In this document: piece by piece, positions 36,692 to 44,827 of the stretch | Layout of the letters: the number at the start of each line of letters is the position of its first letter | Numbering within the stretch: position 1 is the stretch's first letter | From: Phycisphaerales bacterium | GTDB lineage: Bacteria; Planctomycetota; Phycisphaerae; Phycisphaerales; UBA1924 | Direction: 5' to 3' | Length of the DNA stretch: 48,589 bases | Assembly: GCA_020849615.1 (NCBI GenBank) | Contig: JADLFW010000038.1 | Coordinates: forward strand, 1 to 48,589 | Made by a program: the position numbers and the translations under genes | The notes under the pieces: model-generated | Seen by the model: only the letters and a program-made list of their open reading frames with translations | What the model was told of the DNA's origin: nothing | The model's database searches: none

Positions 36692-38197
36692 GTGGAGCGC
36701 CCCCTCTTCGACCCCGCGAAGATGAAGCAGAAGCAGGCTGTCGAGGCCGCCGGGACCTCCGCGCCGCCGCCCGTGCTGACCGTCTCGCAGCTCGCGGGCC
36801 GGATCGATGTGGCTCTCCGCGCCGCCCTCCCCGCCGGGCTGAGGGTCATCGGCGAGGTCAGCGGCTTCCGCGACCGCACGCACTGGTACTTCGACCTCAA
36901 GGATGCCGACAGCGTCGTCTCCTGCGTCATGTTCCAGGGCGCGGCCCGAAAGTCGGGCCTGGCCCTCGAGAACGGCCTCGAGGTGGTGCTGACGGGCCGC
37001 ATCGACTTCTACGCCAAGCAGGGCAAGGTCTCCTTCATCGTGGACCGGGCCGAGCCCGTCGGCGCCGGCGCGCTCGACCTGGCCTTCAAGAAGCTCTGCG
37101 AGGAACTCCGCGCCCTGGGCTGGTTTTCCCCCGAGCGCAAGCGGCCGCTACCGGTCTTTCCACGCCGCATCGCCGTCATCACCAGCCGAAGCGCCGCGGC
37201 CCTCCAGGATGTCCTGGTCACGATGCGGAAACGCTGCCCGGCGGTCGAAGTCCTCCTCGTCGATGTCCGCGTTCAGGGCGAGGGCGCCGCCGCCGAGGTC
37301 GCCGGCGCGATCCGCGAGCTCTCCCGCCGGGCCGCTGATCTGCGGGTGGATGCCGTGCTCGTGACCCGCGGCGGGGGTTCGAAGGAGGACCTCTGGACCT
37401 TCAACGAACGCATCGTCGCGGAGGCCATCGTGAACTGCGCGGTCCCTGTGGTCGCCGCGATCGGTCACGAGACCGACACCACGATCGCCGAACTCGTCGC
37501 CGATGAACGCTGCGCAACGCCGACCCAGGCGGCAATGCGATTGACCCCGGACGGGGCAGCGCTGGCCCGGCAACTCGAGGCGCTGCGCGGGCAGCTGGCG
37601 CACGCCCTCCGCCGCGGGCTGCGCGAGCAGAAGGAAGGACTGGCGCAGGCCCGTCGGCACTTCATGCAGGCGATCCAGATCCGGCGCCAGCGGGCGGCCT
37701 CGGCGATTGACCGTCTCGCGGCCCGGCTCGAGCGGCACAGGCCCGCGGCGATCCAGGCCCGCCGGGCGGAACGACTGGAAGCGGTGATGCAGCGGCTTGA
37801 GACGGCGATGGCCCGGCGGCTCGGGGCCGTTGACCTGGATGCCGAGGCCTCGGCGATGGAACGTGCGATGGCCCGCGCGGTCGAGGCTGCGCGGCTGCGG
37901 ATCGATGGGCTGGAGCGGCAGTTGCAAGCCGTCGGCCCGGCGTCGGTGCTGGAGCGAGGGTTCAGCTACACGACGAGAGAGGATGGCCGGCTGATCCGTT
38001 CCACGGGCGAGGTTAGTATCGGTGACCGGATTGTCACGCGGCTCTCGGACGGTCAGTTCCGGTCGGTGGTCGGTGATGGAGAGCCGAGCCCGACGATGCC
38101 CGCGGAGCAGCCCAAGGCGGTCCAGGGTCCGGCCAGCCCGACCAAAGCCCGGCCCAAGCGCCGATCGAAGCTGGAGGATGGGCCGGGCCTGTTCTGA
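36692..38197 (+). CDS. xseA: Exodeoxyribonuclease VII large subunit
   Basis: 501 residues. N-terminal OB-fold: VSGFRDRTHWYFDLKDADS. Catalytic region: PVFPRRIAVITSRSAAALQDVL, VRVQGEGAA, LVTRGGGSKEDLWTFN, VVAAIGHETDTTIAELVAD, CATPTQAA. Then a long Arg/Ala-rich coiled coil (about 290-410) and the C-terminal DGRLIRS segment. With XseB it degrades single-stranded DNA from both ends. GTG at 36692 was chosen for the TACGCT box. An ATG at 36722 is the alternative. The last 50 residues are a charged tail. Confidence 0.93.
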   Translation: MERPLFDPAKMKQKQAVEAAGTSAPPPVLTVSQLAGRIDVALRAALPAGLRVIGEVSGFRDRTHWYFDLKDADSVVSCVMFQGAARKSGLALENGLEVVLTGRIDFYAKQGKVSFIVDRAEPVGAGALDLAFKKLCEELRALGWFSPERKRPLPVFPRRIAVITSRSAAALQDVLVTMRKRCPAVEVLLVDVRVQGEGAAAEVAGAIRELSRRAADLRVDAVLVTRGGGSKEDLWTFNERIVAEAIVNCAVPVVAAIGHETDTTIAELVADERCATPTQAAMRLTPDGAALARQLEALRGQLAHALRRGLREQKEGLAQARRHFMQAIQIRRQRAASAIDRLAARLERHRPAAIQARRAERLEAVMQRLETAMARRLGAVDLDAEASAMERAMARAVEAARLRIDGLERQLQAVGPASVLERGFSYTTREDGRLIRSTGEVSIGDRIVTRLSDGQFRSVVGDGEPSPTMPAEQPKAVQGPASPTKARPKRRSKLEDGPGLF

Positions 38198-38244
38198 GTG
38201 TGCGCGCGGCCCGGCCGCGATTGGAAGAAGCCCCGCGGGCGGTG

Positions 38245-38250
38245 TACCGT
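38245..38250 (+). promoter_or_regulatory. -10 box TACCGT, leaderless start of xseB
   Basis: TACCGT, six bases, GTG at 38257. Confidence 0.4.
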
Positions 38251-38256
38251 GGCGGC

Positions 38257-38565
38257 GTGGCGAATCCCGCACCGACCTCAGCGCAGCCCGGCGGACGCGA
38301 GCCCGAATCCTTCGAGCGGTCGCTCGAGCAGATCGAGCAGATCATCAACCGCATCGAGAGCGGCGAGGTGGGGCTGGAGCGGGCGATCTCCGAATACGAG
38401 CGGGGGGTGTCGCTGATCAGGCGGTGCAGGGAGATCCTCGACAAGGCCGAGCAGAAGGTCGAAGAACTGACCCGGCAGATGGTCCCCCCGGAATCGCGCC
38501 CCGAAACGCCCGTGCGGCCTCCCGATGATGATGGCCCGGAAGGTGACGATGCCGCTCCATTCTGA
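38257..38565 (+). CDS. xseB: Exodeoxyribonuclease VII small subunit
   Basis: 102 residues. SFERSLEQIEQIINRIESGEVGLERAISEYERGVSLI (given by position 18-54) is the family core, followed by a heptad-like tail. It forms the XseB shell on XseA. Starts 60 bases after xseA, with its own apparent leaderless promoter. Confidence 0.92.
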   Translation: MANPAPTSAQPGGREPESFERSLEQIEQIINRIESGEVGLERAISEYERGVSLIRRCREILDKAEQKVEELTRQMVPPESRPETPVRPPDDDGPEGDDAAPF

Positions 38566-38662
38566 ATGAAACGGGCGGGAGTCGCCGCCCGCCGGTGTTC
38601 CCGCCCGCATCGCCCATCCGATAGGGGAACTTCCGCTCTTCCCTCCGGACTTGAGGAGCCCG

Positions 38663-40123
38663 ATGCCCCGGTACCAAGCGATGCTCCTGGCCCTGGATGT
38701 CGTGAAGCTGCTCTTTGTGACGGCGGTAGGCGCCTGCGTGGGGTCGCTCATCAACGTGCTGGTCTACCGGCTGCCGCTGGGGCTGAGCGTGGTGACCCCG
38801 CCTTCGCGGTGCCCCTCTTGCCAGACGCAGCTGACCTGGCGGGAAAACATCCCCGTATTCGGGTGGATCCTGCTCCGCGGCCGGTGCCGGTTCTGCAAGG
38901 TCAGGATCTCGCCGGAGTACCCGATTGTCGAGGCGATCGTGGCGGGCCTGTTTGCGCTGTTCTTCGCCCTGTGGTACCTGGTCCCGACGCCGGCCGTGTG
39001 GCTGGGAATCGACTGGGGCGCGGTGAAGCCCGAATGGGCCCAGAACGGCGAGGGGCAGACTTGGCCCGTCTTCGTGGTTCTGATGTTCCTGGTCGGATCG
39101 CTGGTGGCGATGACGATCGTGGATGCCAAGACGACGACGATCCCCCTGGTTCTGGCGTGGGTGCCGGCGATCGTGGCGGTGGTGGTGCTGCCCGCGCACG
39201 CGCTGTGGTTCCAGCTCAAGTACCACCGGGGCCTGTACCACCTCGCCGATGGCGCGGTCTGGACGCTGCCGGCGCCGGGCCCGTTCGAGTGGGGGGTGAT
39301 CGGGGCGTGCATCGGCGGGGTGCTGGGGCTGGGGATCGGGAACCTTCTGCTGTCGGCCGGGCTGATCCGCCGGAGCTTCGCGGACTACGAGGAATGGGAG
39401 AAGTCGGTGACCGGGCCGGGGGTGGGAGCGCTTCCGGATGGCGGGGTGGGCCCGTCGGCCACTCCTGGGCCGCACGGCCATCCGATCCTGGCTGCGGATG
39501 TAGTCCTCGCGCCCGAGGCGCCCGCGCCGGTCGCAACAGGCGCGCAACCGACAGCCGGGCCGGAGAACGTCGCGCAGCGACCGGAGGAACTCTGGATCCA
39601 GTACCCGCACGCCCGGCGGGAGATGTTCAAGGAGATCATCTTCCTGGCTCCCTGCCTGGGGCTGGGGATGGCGGGGATGCTGCTGGCGCGGCACCTGACG
39701 GGGCAGCAGGCGACGTGGACGCCTCAGGGCCCGGTGGCGGTCGCGCAGGCGGCTGCGCCGCTCTGGCTGCAGGTGCTGGGGGGGGTGCTGCTGGGGTATC
39801 TGGCGGGCGGGGGGATCGTGTGGGGGACTCGGATTCTGGGGTCGCTGGCGGCGGGCCGGGAGGCGATGGGGCTGGGGGATGTGCACCTGATGGCGGCGGT
39901 GGGGGCGTGCCTGGGGTGGATCGATGCGGTGCTGGCGTTCTTCGGGGCGGCGTTCGTGGGGCTGGCGTGGCAGCTCATGGGGAAGATCTTCAGCGGGGTC
40001 TTCCGGAGGGCGATGCCGTACGGCCCGTGCCTGGCGGTGGCGACGCTGCTGGTGCTGCTGCTGAAGCCCCTGATCGAGGTCGGGCTGTCGAGGCTGCTGC
40101 ACCGGCCCGTCGATCTGCCGTAA
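38663..40123 (+). CDS. pilD: Prepilin peptidase with an enlarged cytoplasmic loop
   Basis: 486 residues, about twice the usual. It cleaves the class III signals of pilins and pseudopilins, such as those at 13077-23092. Zinc-type cysteine pairs Cys50/53 and Cys75/78 flank the loop CPSCxxxLTWRENIPVFGW. Catalytic aspartates: Asp154 in VDAKTTTIPL and Asp406 in GLGDVHL. They are separated by about 250 residues; in GspO/PilD the gap is about 60. The extra about 190 residues (about 190-330) include a Pro/Ala/Gly-rich soluble part. ATG at 38663 has GAGGAG upstream. The gene follows xseB, not the pilus cluster. Confidence 0.92.
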   Translation: MPRYQAMLLALDVVKLLFVTAVGACVGSLINVLVYRLPLGLSVVTPPSRCPSCQTQLTWRENIPVFGWILLRGRCRFCKVRISPEYPIVEAIVAGLFALFFALWYLVPTPAVWLGIDWGAVKPEWAQNGEGQTWPVFVVLMFLVGSLVAMTIVDAKTTTIPLVLAWVPAIVAVVVLPAHALWFQLKYHRGLYHLADGAVWTLPAPGPFEWGVIGACIGGVLGLGIGNLLLSAGLIRRSFADYEEWEKSVTGPGVGALPDGGVGPSATPGPHGHPILAADVVLAPEAPAPVATGAQPTAGPENVAQRPEELWIQYPHARREMFKEIIFLAPCLGLGMAGMLLARHLTGQQATWTPQGPVAVAQAAAPLWLQVLGGVLLGYLAGGGIVWGTRILGSLAAGREAMGLGDVHLMAAVGACLGWIDAVLAFFGAAFVGLAWQLMGKIFSGVFRRAMPYGPCLAVATLLVLLLKPLIEVGLSRLLHRPVDLP

Positions 40124-40218
40124 GTTCGGCGGGGAGCCGGGCGGGTCGGTTCGCATCCCCGGCTGCCGGGGGCCTGAATCGGTGCCCGCCTTTGGCAGAA
40201 AACGGCCCGGGATGCCGA

Positions 40219-40224
40219 TAAGCT
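40219..40224 (+). promoter_or_regulatory. Putative -10 box TAAGCT for the OmpA-like gene
   Basis: CCGATAAGCTAACGG, 75 bases before the ATG. Confidence 0.35.
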
Positions 40225-40298
40225 AACGGCCCTCTCACGGCGCGCGGGTGCGCGGGCGGAGCCGAGCGGGAACAAGCCCAACTGACGGAGCAGCGAAC

Positions 40299-40934
40299 AT
40301 GCGGACCGGAATGGCGAGGACGATGGCGGGACGGATTCTGGGGGTGGCGGCGACGCTCGTGCTGGCCGCGGCGTTGGGGGGGTGCAGCTCGGTCTCCAAG
40401 AAGGACCACGAGCTGGTAATGCAGGAGAACCAGGAGCTGCGCGACCGGATGGCGGCCCTTGAAACCGAGAGCCGTTCCAAGGACAGCAAGATCGCGGAGC
40501 TCGAGGCTGCCAAGGCCCAGGCGGCCCAGCCCCCGGCCGTCGATGACTTTGGCACGAGCCCCGGCGGCCGTCAGGGCAGCCCCGGGACGGTGGTCCGTGA
40601 GTTCGACGTCGTGGGCGATGTGCTCTTCGACTCTGGCCAGGCGACGGTCAAGGCGGGCGCCAAGCCGCAGCTGGACCGGATCGCCTCCACGATCAAGTCG
40701 CGGTACTCGGGGTACCAAGTGCGGGTCGAGGGTCACACGGACTCGGATCCGATCCGCAAGAGCAAGTGGAAGACCAACGATGCGCTGAGCGAGGCCCGGG
40801 CCGAGGCGGTGAAGAAGTACCTCGCCTCCAAGGGCATCAGCTCATCCAAGATCGAGGCGGTCGGGATGGGCTCCTCCGAGCCCAAGGGCTCCAAGAAGGA
40901 GAGCCGCCGGGTCGAGATCAAGGTCCTTAACTAA
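40299..40934 (+). CDS. OmpA/Pal-like outer-membrane lipoprotein
   Basis: 211 residues. ATG at 40299, with CGGAG upstream, leaves a lipoprotein signal ending LAAALGGC (Cys28). A coiled coil follows (about 33-70). The OmpA domain (about 100-211) shows DVLFDSGQATVK, YQVRVEGHTDSDPI, LSEARAEAVKKYL and the final RRVEIKVLN. It binds peptidoglycan and anchors the outer membrane to the wall. Presence of an OmpA lipoprotein fits a Gram-negative-like envelope. Followed by a strong terminator. Confidence 0.9.
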   Translation: MRTGMARTMAGRILGVAATLVLAAALGGCSSVSKKDHELVMQENQELRDRMAALETESRSKDSKIAELEAAKAQAAQPPAVDDFGTSPGGRQGSPGTVVREFDVVGDVLFDSGQATVKAGAKPQLDRIASTIKSRYSGYQVRVEGHTDSDPIRKSKWKTNDALSEARAEAVKKYLASKGISSSKIEAVGMGSSEPKGSKKESRRVEIKVLN

Positions 40935-40961
40935 CACCGGTATCAGGAATCGAATCCCAGA

Positions 40962-40991
40962 ACACCGCCCTCCGGGCGGTGTTTTTTCGTT
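40962..40991 (+). terminator. Intrinsic terminator after the OmpA-like gene
   Basis: 9-bp stem ACACCGCCC/GGGCGGTGT with a 3-base loop, then TTTTTCGTT. Confidence 0.85.
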
Positions 40992-41122
40992 ATGTGGATG
41001 ACCGAATCCGGCGTGCCCGCGGCGGCGAAAGCTGGTTGAGCCCCCGCCGGGCGGCCCCGGCTCGTGCCGGGAGCGGTCGGGGGGCATGGTCCATACAAGG
41101 CAGCTAACAGGAGCGATTCACG

Positions 41123-42085
41123 ATGAATCTCAGGGTGTCACTCGGACTTGCGGCGGTGGCTGGGTTGACGGCGGGCCAGGCGTTGGGCCAGTGCGAATCG
41201 CAGAAACCGGCCTGCAGCGCCCCGAAGGAGTGCCCGGTGCAGGCGGCGGCGATGTCGGTGATGGGCCCGGCGGACATCGTGGACACCGCCGTCAGCGCGG
41301 GGAAGTTCAACACGCTGGCGGCGGCGCTGAAGGCGGCCGGGCTGCTGGAGACGCTGAAGGGCAAGGGCCCGTTCACGGTGTTCGCCCCGACCGACGATGC
41401 GTTCGCCAAGCTCCCCAAGGGCACGGTCGAGACGCTGCTGAAGCCGGAGAACAAGGACAAGCTGACGGCGATCCTGACCTACCATGTCGTGGCCGGCTCG
41501 GTCATGGCGGCGGATGTGGTCAAGCTCGCCGGGGCCACGACGGTGAACGGCCAGCGGATCGACATCAAGACCTCGAACGGGGCCGTGATGGTCGACGGGG
41601 CGAAGGTCATCCAGACGGATATCGCGGCGAGCAACGGCGTGATCCACGTGATCGACACGGTGATGCTGCCGGCCGACAAGAACATCGTGGAGACCGCGGT
41701 GGCCGCCGGGCAGTTCACGACGCTGGCGACGGCGATCAAGGCCGCGGGGCTGGATGCGGCGCTGAGCGGCAAGGGCCCGTTCACGGTCTTCGCCCCGACC
41801 GATGAGGCGTTCGCGAAGCTGCCGAAGGAGACGCTGGCGGCGCTGCTGACGCCGCAGGGCAAGGACAAGCTGACGGCGATCCTGAAGTACCACGTGGTTG
41901 AGGGCCGGGTGTACTCGACCGATGCGGTGAAGGCGGGCACCGCCAAGACGCTGCAGGGCGGGGCCGTGACGATCTCCTCGCACGACGGGGTGACGATCGA
42001 CAACGCCAAGGTCATCGCGGCGGACATCGACGCCAGCAACGGGGTCATCCACGTGATCGACACGGTGCTGCTGCCCAAGAACTGA
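41123..42085 (+). CDS. Exported protein with two fasciclin (FAS1) domains
   Basis: 320 residues. Signal peptide 1-22. A Cys-rich spacer (24-38) contains [14 protein letters not shown]. Two FAS1 domains, about 49-180 and 185-318, share [18 protein letters not shown] (the FAS1 H1 motif) and end in IHVIDTVxLP, the second fully conserved. FAS1 proteins act as surface adhesins. CAGGAG precedes the ATG. The sigma/anti-sigma pair downstream is the same association seen in mycobacteria. Confidence 0.93.
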   Translation: MNLRVSLGLAAVAGLTAGQALGQCESQKPACSAPKECPVQAAAMSVMGPADIVDTAVSAGKFNTLAAALKAAGLLETLKGKGPFTVFAPTDDAFAKLPKGTVETLLKPENKDKLTAILTYHVVAGSVMAADVVKLAGATTVNGQRIDIKTSNGAVMVDGAKVIQTDIAASNGVIHVIDTVMLPADKNIVETAVAAGQFTTLATAIKAAGLDAALSGKGPFTVFAPTDEAFAKLPKETLAALLTPQGKDKLTAILKYHVVEGRVYSTDAVKAGTAKTLQGGAVTISSHDGVTIDNAKVIAADIDASNGVIHVIDTVLLPKN

Positions 42086-42320
42086 GTCGGCTTTGTTTCC
42101 GCCGGACCCGGAGGGGAAACGGCGGTTCGCGGCCGGGCGCGAGAGCGCCGGGCCTGCGATTGGGGTCGACTCGGAGGAGCGGCCCGGCACGAGGTGCATG
42201 ATGCTGGCGGCCCGGGCGGGTGTGTTGTTCGCGGGGGGAAGCGGGGGGCGGGCCTCCGCCATCGCGTCGCCGGGGCTTGCCGCGGGCGGGCGAGAAGGGG
42301 CAGCGGCGGGCGCGGACGGC

Positions 42321-42326
42321 TATCAT
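42321..42326 (+). promoter_or_regulatory. Putative -10 box TATCAT for the sigma factor gene
   Basis: GGCTATCATCGCC, 48 bases before the ATG at 42375. Same word as at tRNA-Gly. Confidence 0.4.
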
Positions 42327-42374
42327 CGCCGCGCCGGGGGTCGGCGTCCCGCGTGCGGCGCGCGGGATGATGAG

Positions 42375-42980
42375 ATGAGCGCGGGCCCGGCCCGCGGACA
42401 GCGAGCGGAGTTCGAAGCGGGCTTGCAGCAGTCGTTGCTCCAGCGTGTGGCGGCGGGTGACCGGGCGGCGGTGCGCGAGTGCATCGACCGTTTCGGCGGT
42501 CTAGTGTGGTCGCTCGCGCGGCGCGGTGGGTTCAGCGACGCCGAGGCCGAGGATGCGGTGCAGGAGATCTTCGTCGAGCTGTGGCGCTTCGCGGACCGGT
42601 ACGACCCGGCGGTGGCGTCGGAGGCGGCGTTTGTCGCGATGATCTCGCGGCGGCGGCTGATCGACCGTCGTCGACGGCTCTCGCGCCGGCCCGACCAGCA
42701 GGCCCTGCCCGAGTCCGGGCCCGGCGCGGCGGATGCGGGCTTCGAGGGCGCACAGACCAGCGAGGAGGCGAGGCGGGCGGCGCGGGCCATGGAGCAACTG
42801 GCCCCGGATCAGCAGCGGGTGCTGCGGCTGTCGATCATGCACGGGCTATCGCACGAGAAGATCGCGACCGCGCTCAACATGCCGCTGGGGACGGTGAAGA
42901 CGCACGCGCGGCGCGGGCTGTCGCGGGTGCGCGAGATGCTGGGAGCGGTGGCCCGGCCCGCGGGGGGGACCAACCCATGA
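42375..42980 (+). CDS. ECF-family RNA polymerase sigma factor, SigK-like
   Basis: 201 residues. Region 2 (about 30-95): AEAEDAVQEIFVELWRFADRYDP. Region 4 (about 130-190): LAPDQQRVLRLSIMHGLSHEKIATALNMPLGTVKTHARRGLSRVRE (helix-turn-helix). The sigma factor of an RskA-type anti-sigma partner is the SigK subgroup. ATG at 42375 overlaps no upstream gene; TATCAT lies before it. Ends in an ATGA overlap with the anti-sigma gene. Confidence 0.9.
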   Translation: MSAGPARGQRAEFEAGLQQSLLQRVAAGDRAAVRECIDRFGGLVWSLARRGGFSDAEAEDAVQEIFVELWRFADRYDPAVASEAAFVAMISRRRLIDRRRRLSRRPDQQALPESGPGAADAGFEGAQTSEEARRAARAMEQLAPDQQRVLRLSIMHGLSHEKIATALNMPLGTVKTHARRGLSRVREMLGAVARPAGGTNP

Positions 42981-43804
42981 CGGGCCATGCTTCTCCGGAT
43001 GACCGGGTGCTGGAGTTGATCACGGAGCGGGCGATCTTCGGGCTGTCCGAGGAGCAGCAGCGCGAGCTTCAGGGGCTCATGGCCGGGGTTGGGGCGCCCT
43101 CCGAGGCCGAGGCATTCGAGCTGGCGGCCGCGGCGGCGCAGCTGGCGATGACCGCGACCATGCCGATGCCCGCGACACTGCGGCGGCGGCTCGAGGCGGC
43201 GGCGGATGAGTTCATCGCGGCGCGGGCGGATGCGGCGCTGCCGGGCCCGGCCGTAGCGGGGATGATCCGGCCCGGCGGGATGGGCGCTGCGCGAACGCCC
43301 GGATCGGGCTGGATGGCGTGGTTGGCGGCGGCGGCGTGCCTGGTGCTGGCGGTGGCGGCGTGGTGGCCCAGCGTGGCGCCGAGGGCATCCCTGGCGGCGC
43401 AGCGGGAAGCGCTGGTGACGTCGGCGCCGGACCTGCTGCGGCTGAGCTGGGGCGATTTCAACTCGCTGGATGACAAGAAGGAGCCGCCGGAGCTGAAGGG
43501 CATCACGGGAGAGGTGGTGTGGAGCGACGCCCGGCAGGCGGGGTTTCTGACCTTCAAGAACCTCCCGATGAACGACCCGAGCAGGGAGCAGTACCAGCTC
43601 TGGATCGTGGATGCCCAGCGCGGGCTGGGGCAGCGGGTGGATGGCGGGGTGTTCGATGTTTCGACGCCGGGCGAGTGCACCATCGCGATCAACGGGAAGC
43701 TGCGGGTGACCAAGGCGATCGGGTTCGCGGTGACGATCGAGAAGCCCGAGGGGGTCGTGGTGAGCGACATGTCGCGGCGGGTGGTGCTGGCGCTCAAGAG
43801 CTGA
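42977..43804 (+). CDS. Membrane-bound anti-sigma factor, RskA-like
   Basis: 275 residues. The N-terminal cytoplasmic domain (1-100) binds the sigma factor; it has no HxxxCxxC zinc motif. One transmembrane helix at about 111-130 (WMAWLAAAACLVLAVAAWW). The extracytoplasmic domain has GEVVWSDARQAGFLTFKNLP, YQLWIVD and GGVFDV, which are the hallmark blocks of the RskA C-terminal domain. ATG overlaps the sigma factor stop (ATGA), so the two are coupled. Confidence 0.9.
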   Translation: MTGHASPDDRVLELITERAIFGLSEEQQRELQGLMAGVGAPSEAEAFELAAAAAQLAMTATMPMPATLRRRLEAAADEFIAARADAALPGPAVAGMIRPGGMGAARTPGSGWMAWLAAAACLVLAVAAWWPSVAPRASLAAQREALVTSAPDLLRLSWGDFNSLDDKKEPPELKGITGEVVWSDARQAGFLTFKNLPMNDPSREQYQLWIVDAQRGLGQRVDGGVFDVSTPGECTIAINGKLRVTKAIGFAVTIEKPEGVVVSDMSRRVVLALKS

Positions 43805-43839
43805 CCGGGGGGCTTGTCCCCGGCCCGGGTGAGGGTGGC

Positions 43840-43845
43840 TATACT
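43840..43845 (+). promoter_or_regulatory. -10 box TATACT for tRNA-Val
   Basis: TATACT ends 11 bases before the tRNA 5' end. Confidence 0.5.
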
Positions 43846-43856
43846 GGTCCCGCAGC

Positions 43857-43930
43857 GGGCGACTGGCGCAGTTGGCTAGCGCGCCACAATGACACTGTGG
43901 AGGTCACTGGTTCGAGTCCAGTGTCGCCCA
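43857..43930 (+). tRNA. tRNA-Val(GAC)
   Basis: Acceptor GGGCGAC pairs with GTCGCCC. Anticodon stem CCACA/TGTGG, loop ATGACAC, anticodon GAC. T-arm CTGGTTCGAGTCCAG. Discriminator A at 43930. Confidence 0.95.
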
Positions 43931-43936
43931 TTGATG

Positions 43937-43970
43937 ACGGGGGCCGCCGAGGAGCGGCCCCCGTTCAGTT
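43937..43970 (+). terminator. Hairpin terminator after tRNA-Val
   Basis: Perfect 11-bp stem ACGGGGGCCGC/GCGGCCCCCGT with a 6-base loop, followed by a weak TCAGTT tract. Confidence 0.6.
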
Positions 43971-44045
43971 GCGGTAGGTCCGACCGGCGCATGACGAGAC
44001 GGCACGCCTGGACGGCGCCGCGAGGCGACAAAAGCCGGTCCCGGC

Positions 44046-44051
44046 TACTCT
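44046..44051 (+). promoter_or_regulatory. -10 box TACTCT, leaderless start of SRA-HNH gene
   Basis: TACTCT, seven bases, GTG at 44059. Confidence 0.4.
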
Positions 44052-44058
44052 GGGTCGG

Positions 44059-44805
44059 GTGTCCGAGTACCAAGAGATCTTGTCGTACGTCGAAATGGTC
44101 CAGCGAGAGCGTGTGGCGCTCCAGAAGGGCATGAACTTTCGGGTTCGTGGAGGGGTTGCTGGTTACTCCATAATACTGATGTCGGTCCGTCCCAATGCGC
44201 CTTACCAAGACCGGTGGCACAACAGTGGATCTCACGCTGGATTGCTGGAGTACGAAGGGCATGACGTTCCACGCCTTCGCGGGAGTTCGGTTGACCCAAA
44301 GTCAGTCGACCAGTTGCTGGCCTTGCCGAGTGGCAAGCCAACGGACAATGGAAAGTTCTTCCAAGCCGCGAGCGACTACAGGGCTGGTCGTTCGCCGCCG
44401 GAAGTTGTTCAGGTCTACGAGAAGGTCTCCGATGGGATCTGGTGTGATCGTGGTCGATACGAGCTTGTCGATGCGACGATGACATCCGTTCCCGTCGAGC
44501 GGTCAACCACGGCGACGACAATGAGTCGCCGAGTTTGCAGGTTTTTTCTGCGACCCACGACCACACCGTCCGCGACGACGCAAGATGGGCAACGAGAGCT
44601 CGCGAGCTCGCGCCAGATTCCAACCTGGGTCAAGGTTGAGGTGTGGAAGCGGGACCAGGGGCGCTGCGTCGAATGTCAGTCAAAGGACAACTTGCACTTT
44701 GATCACGATGTCCCGTTCAGCAAGGGCGGGAGCAGCATCACTCCCGAGAACGTCAGGTTGTTGTGCGCGCGTCACAACCTCGTAAAGTCCAACAAAATCG
44801 TCTAG
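44059..44805 (+). CDS. Probable SRA-HNH modification-dependent endonuclease
   Basis: 248 residues. C-terminal HNH domain (about 188-240): CVEC (203-206), DHDVPFSKGG with His216, then ENVRLLCARHN (Cys236, His239). This is a complete C-x2-C...H...C-x2-H zinc and catalytic set. The N-terminal part (30-165) shows YSIILMSVRPNAPYQD, LEYEGHD and FFQAASDYRAG, which resemble SRA/SAD-like modified-cytosine-binding domains of HNH type IV restriction enzymes. It would cut DNA carrying 5-methyl- or hydroxymethylcytosine. The SRA match is by pattern only. GTG start with TACTCT seven bases upstream. The DNA is lower in G+C than its neighbours (33 of 60 in one sampled line), and the gene follows tRNA-Val, as acquired defence genes often do. 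Confidence 0.75.
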   Translation: MSEYQEILSYVEMVQRERVALQKGMNFRVRGGVAGYSIILMSVRPNAPYQDRWHNSGSHAGLLEYEGHDVPRLRGSSVDPKSVDQLLALPSGKPTDNGKFFQAASDYRAGRSPPEVVQVYEKVSDGIWCDRGRYELVDATMTSVPVERSTTATTMSRRVCRFFLRPTTTPSATTQDGQRELASSRQIPTWVKVEVWKRDQGRCVECQSKDNLHFDHDVPFSKGGSSITPENVRLLCARHNLVKSNKIV

Positions 44806-44827
44806 CTTGGCTGAATAGGGGCGCGCT

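Noticed and set aside
40992..41122. SigK-type promoter upstream of the fasciclin gene
   Set aside because: I could not find a convincing match to the mycobacterial SigK promoter; the sigma specificity here may differ.
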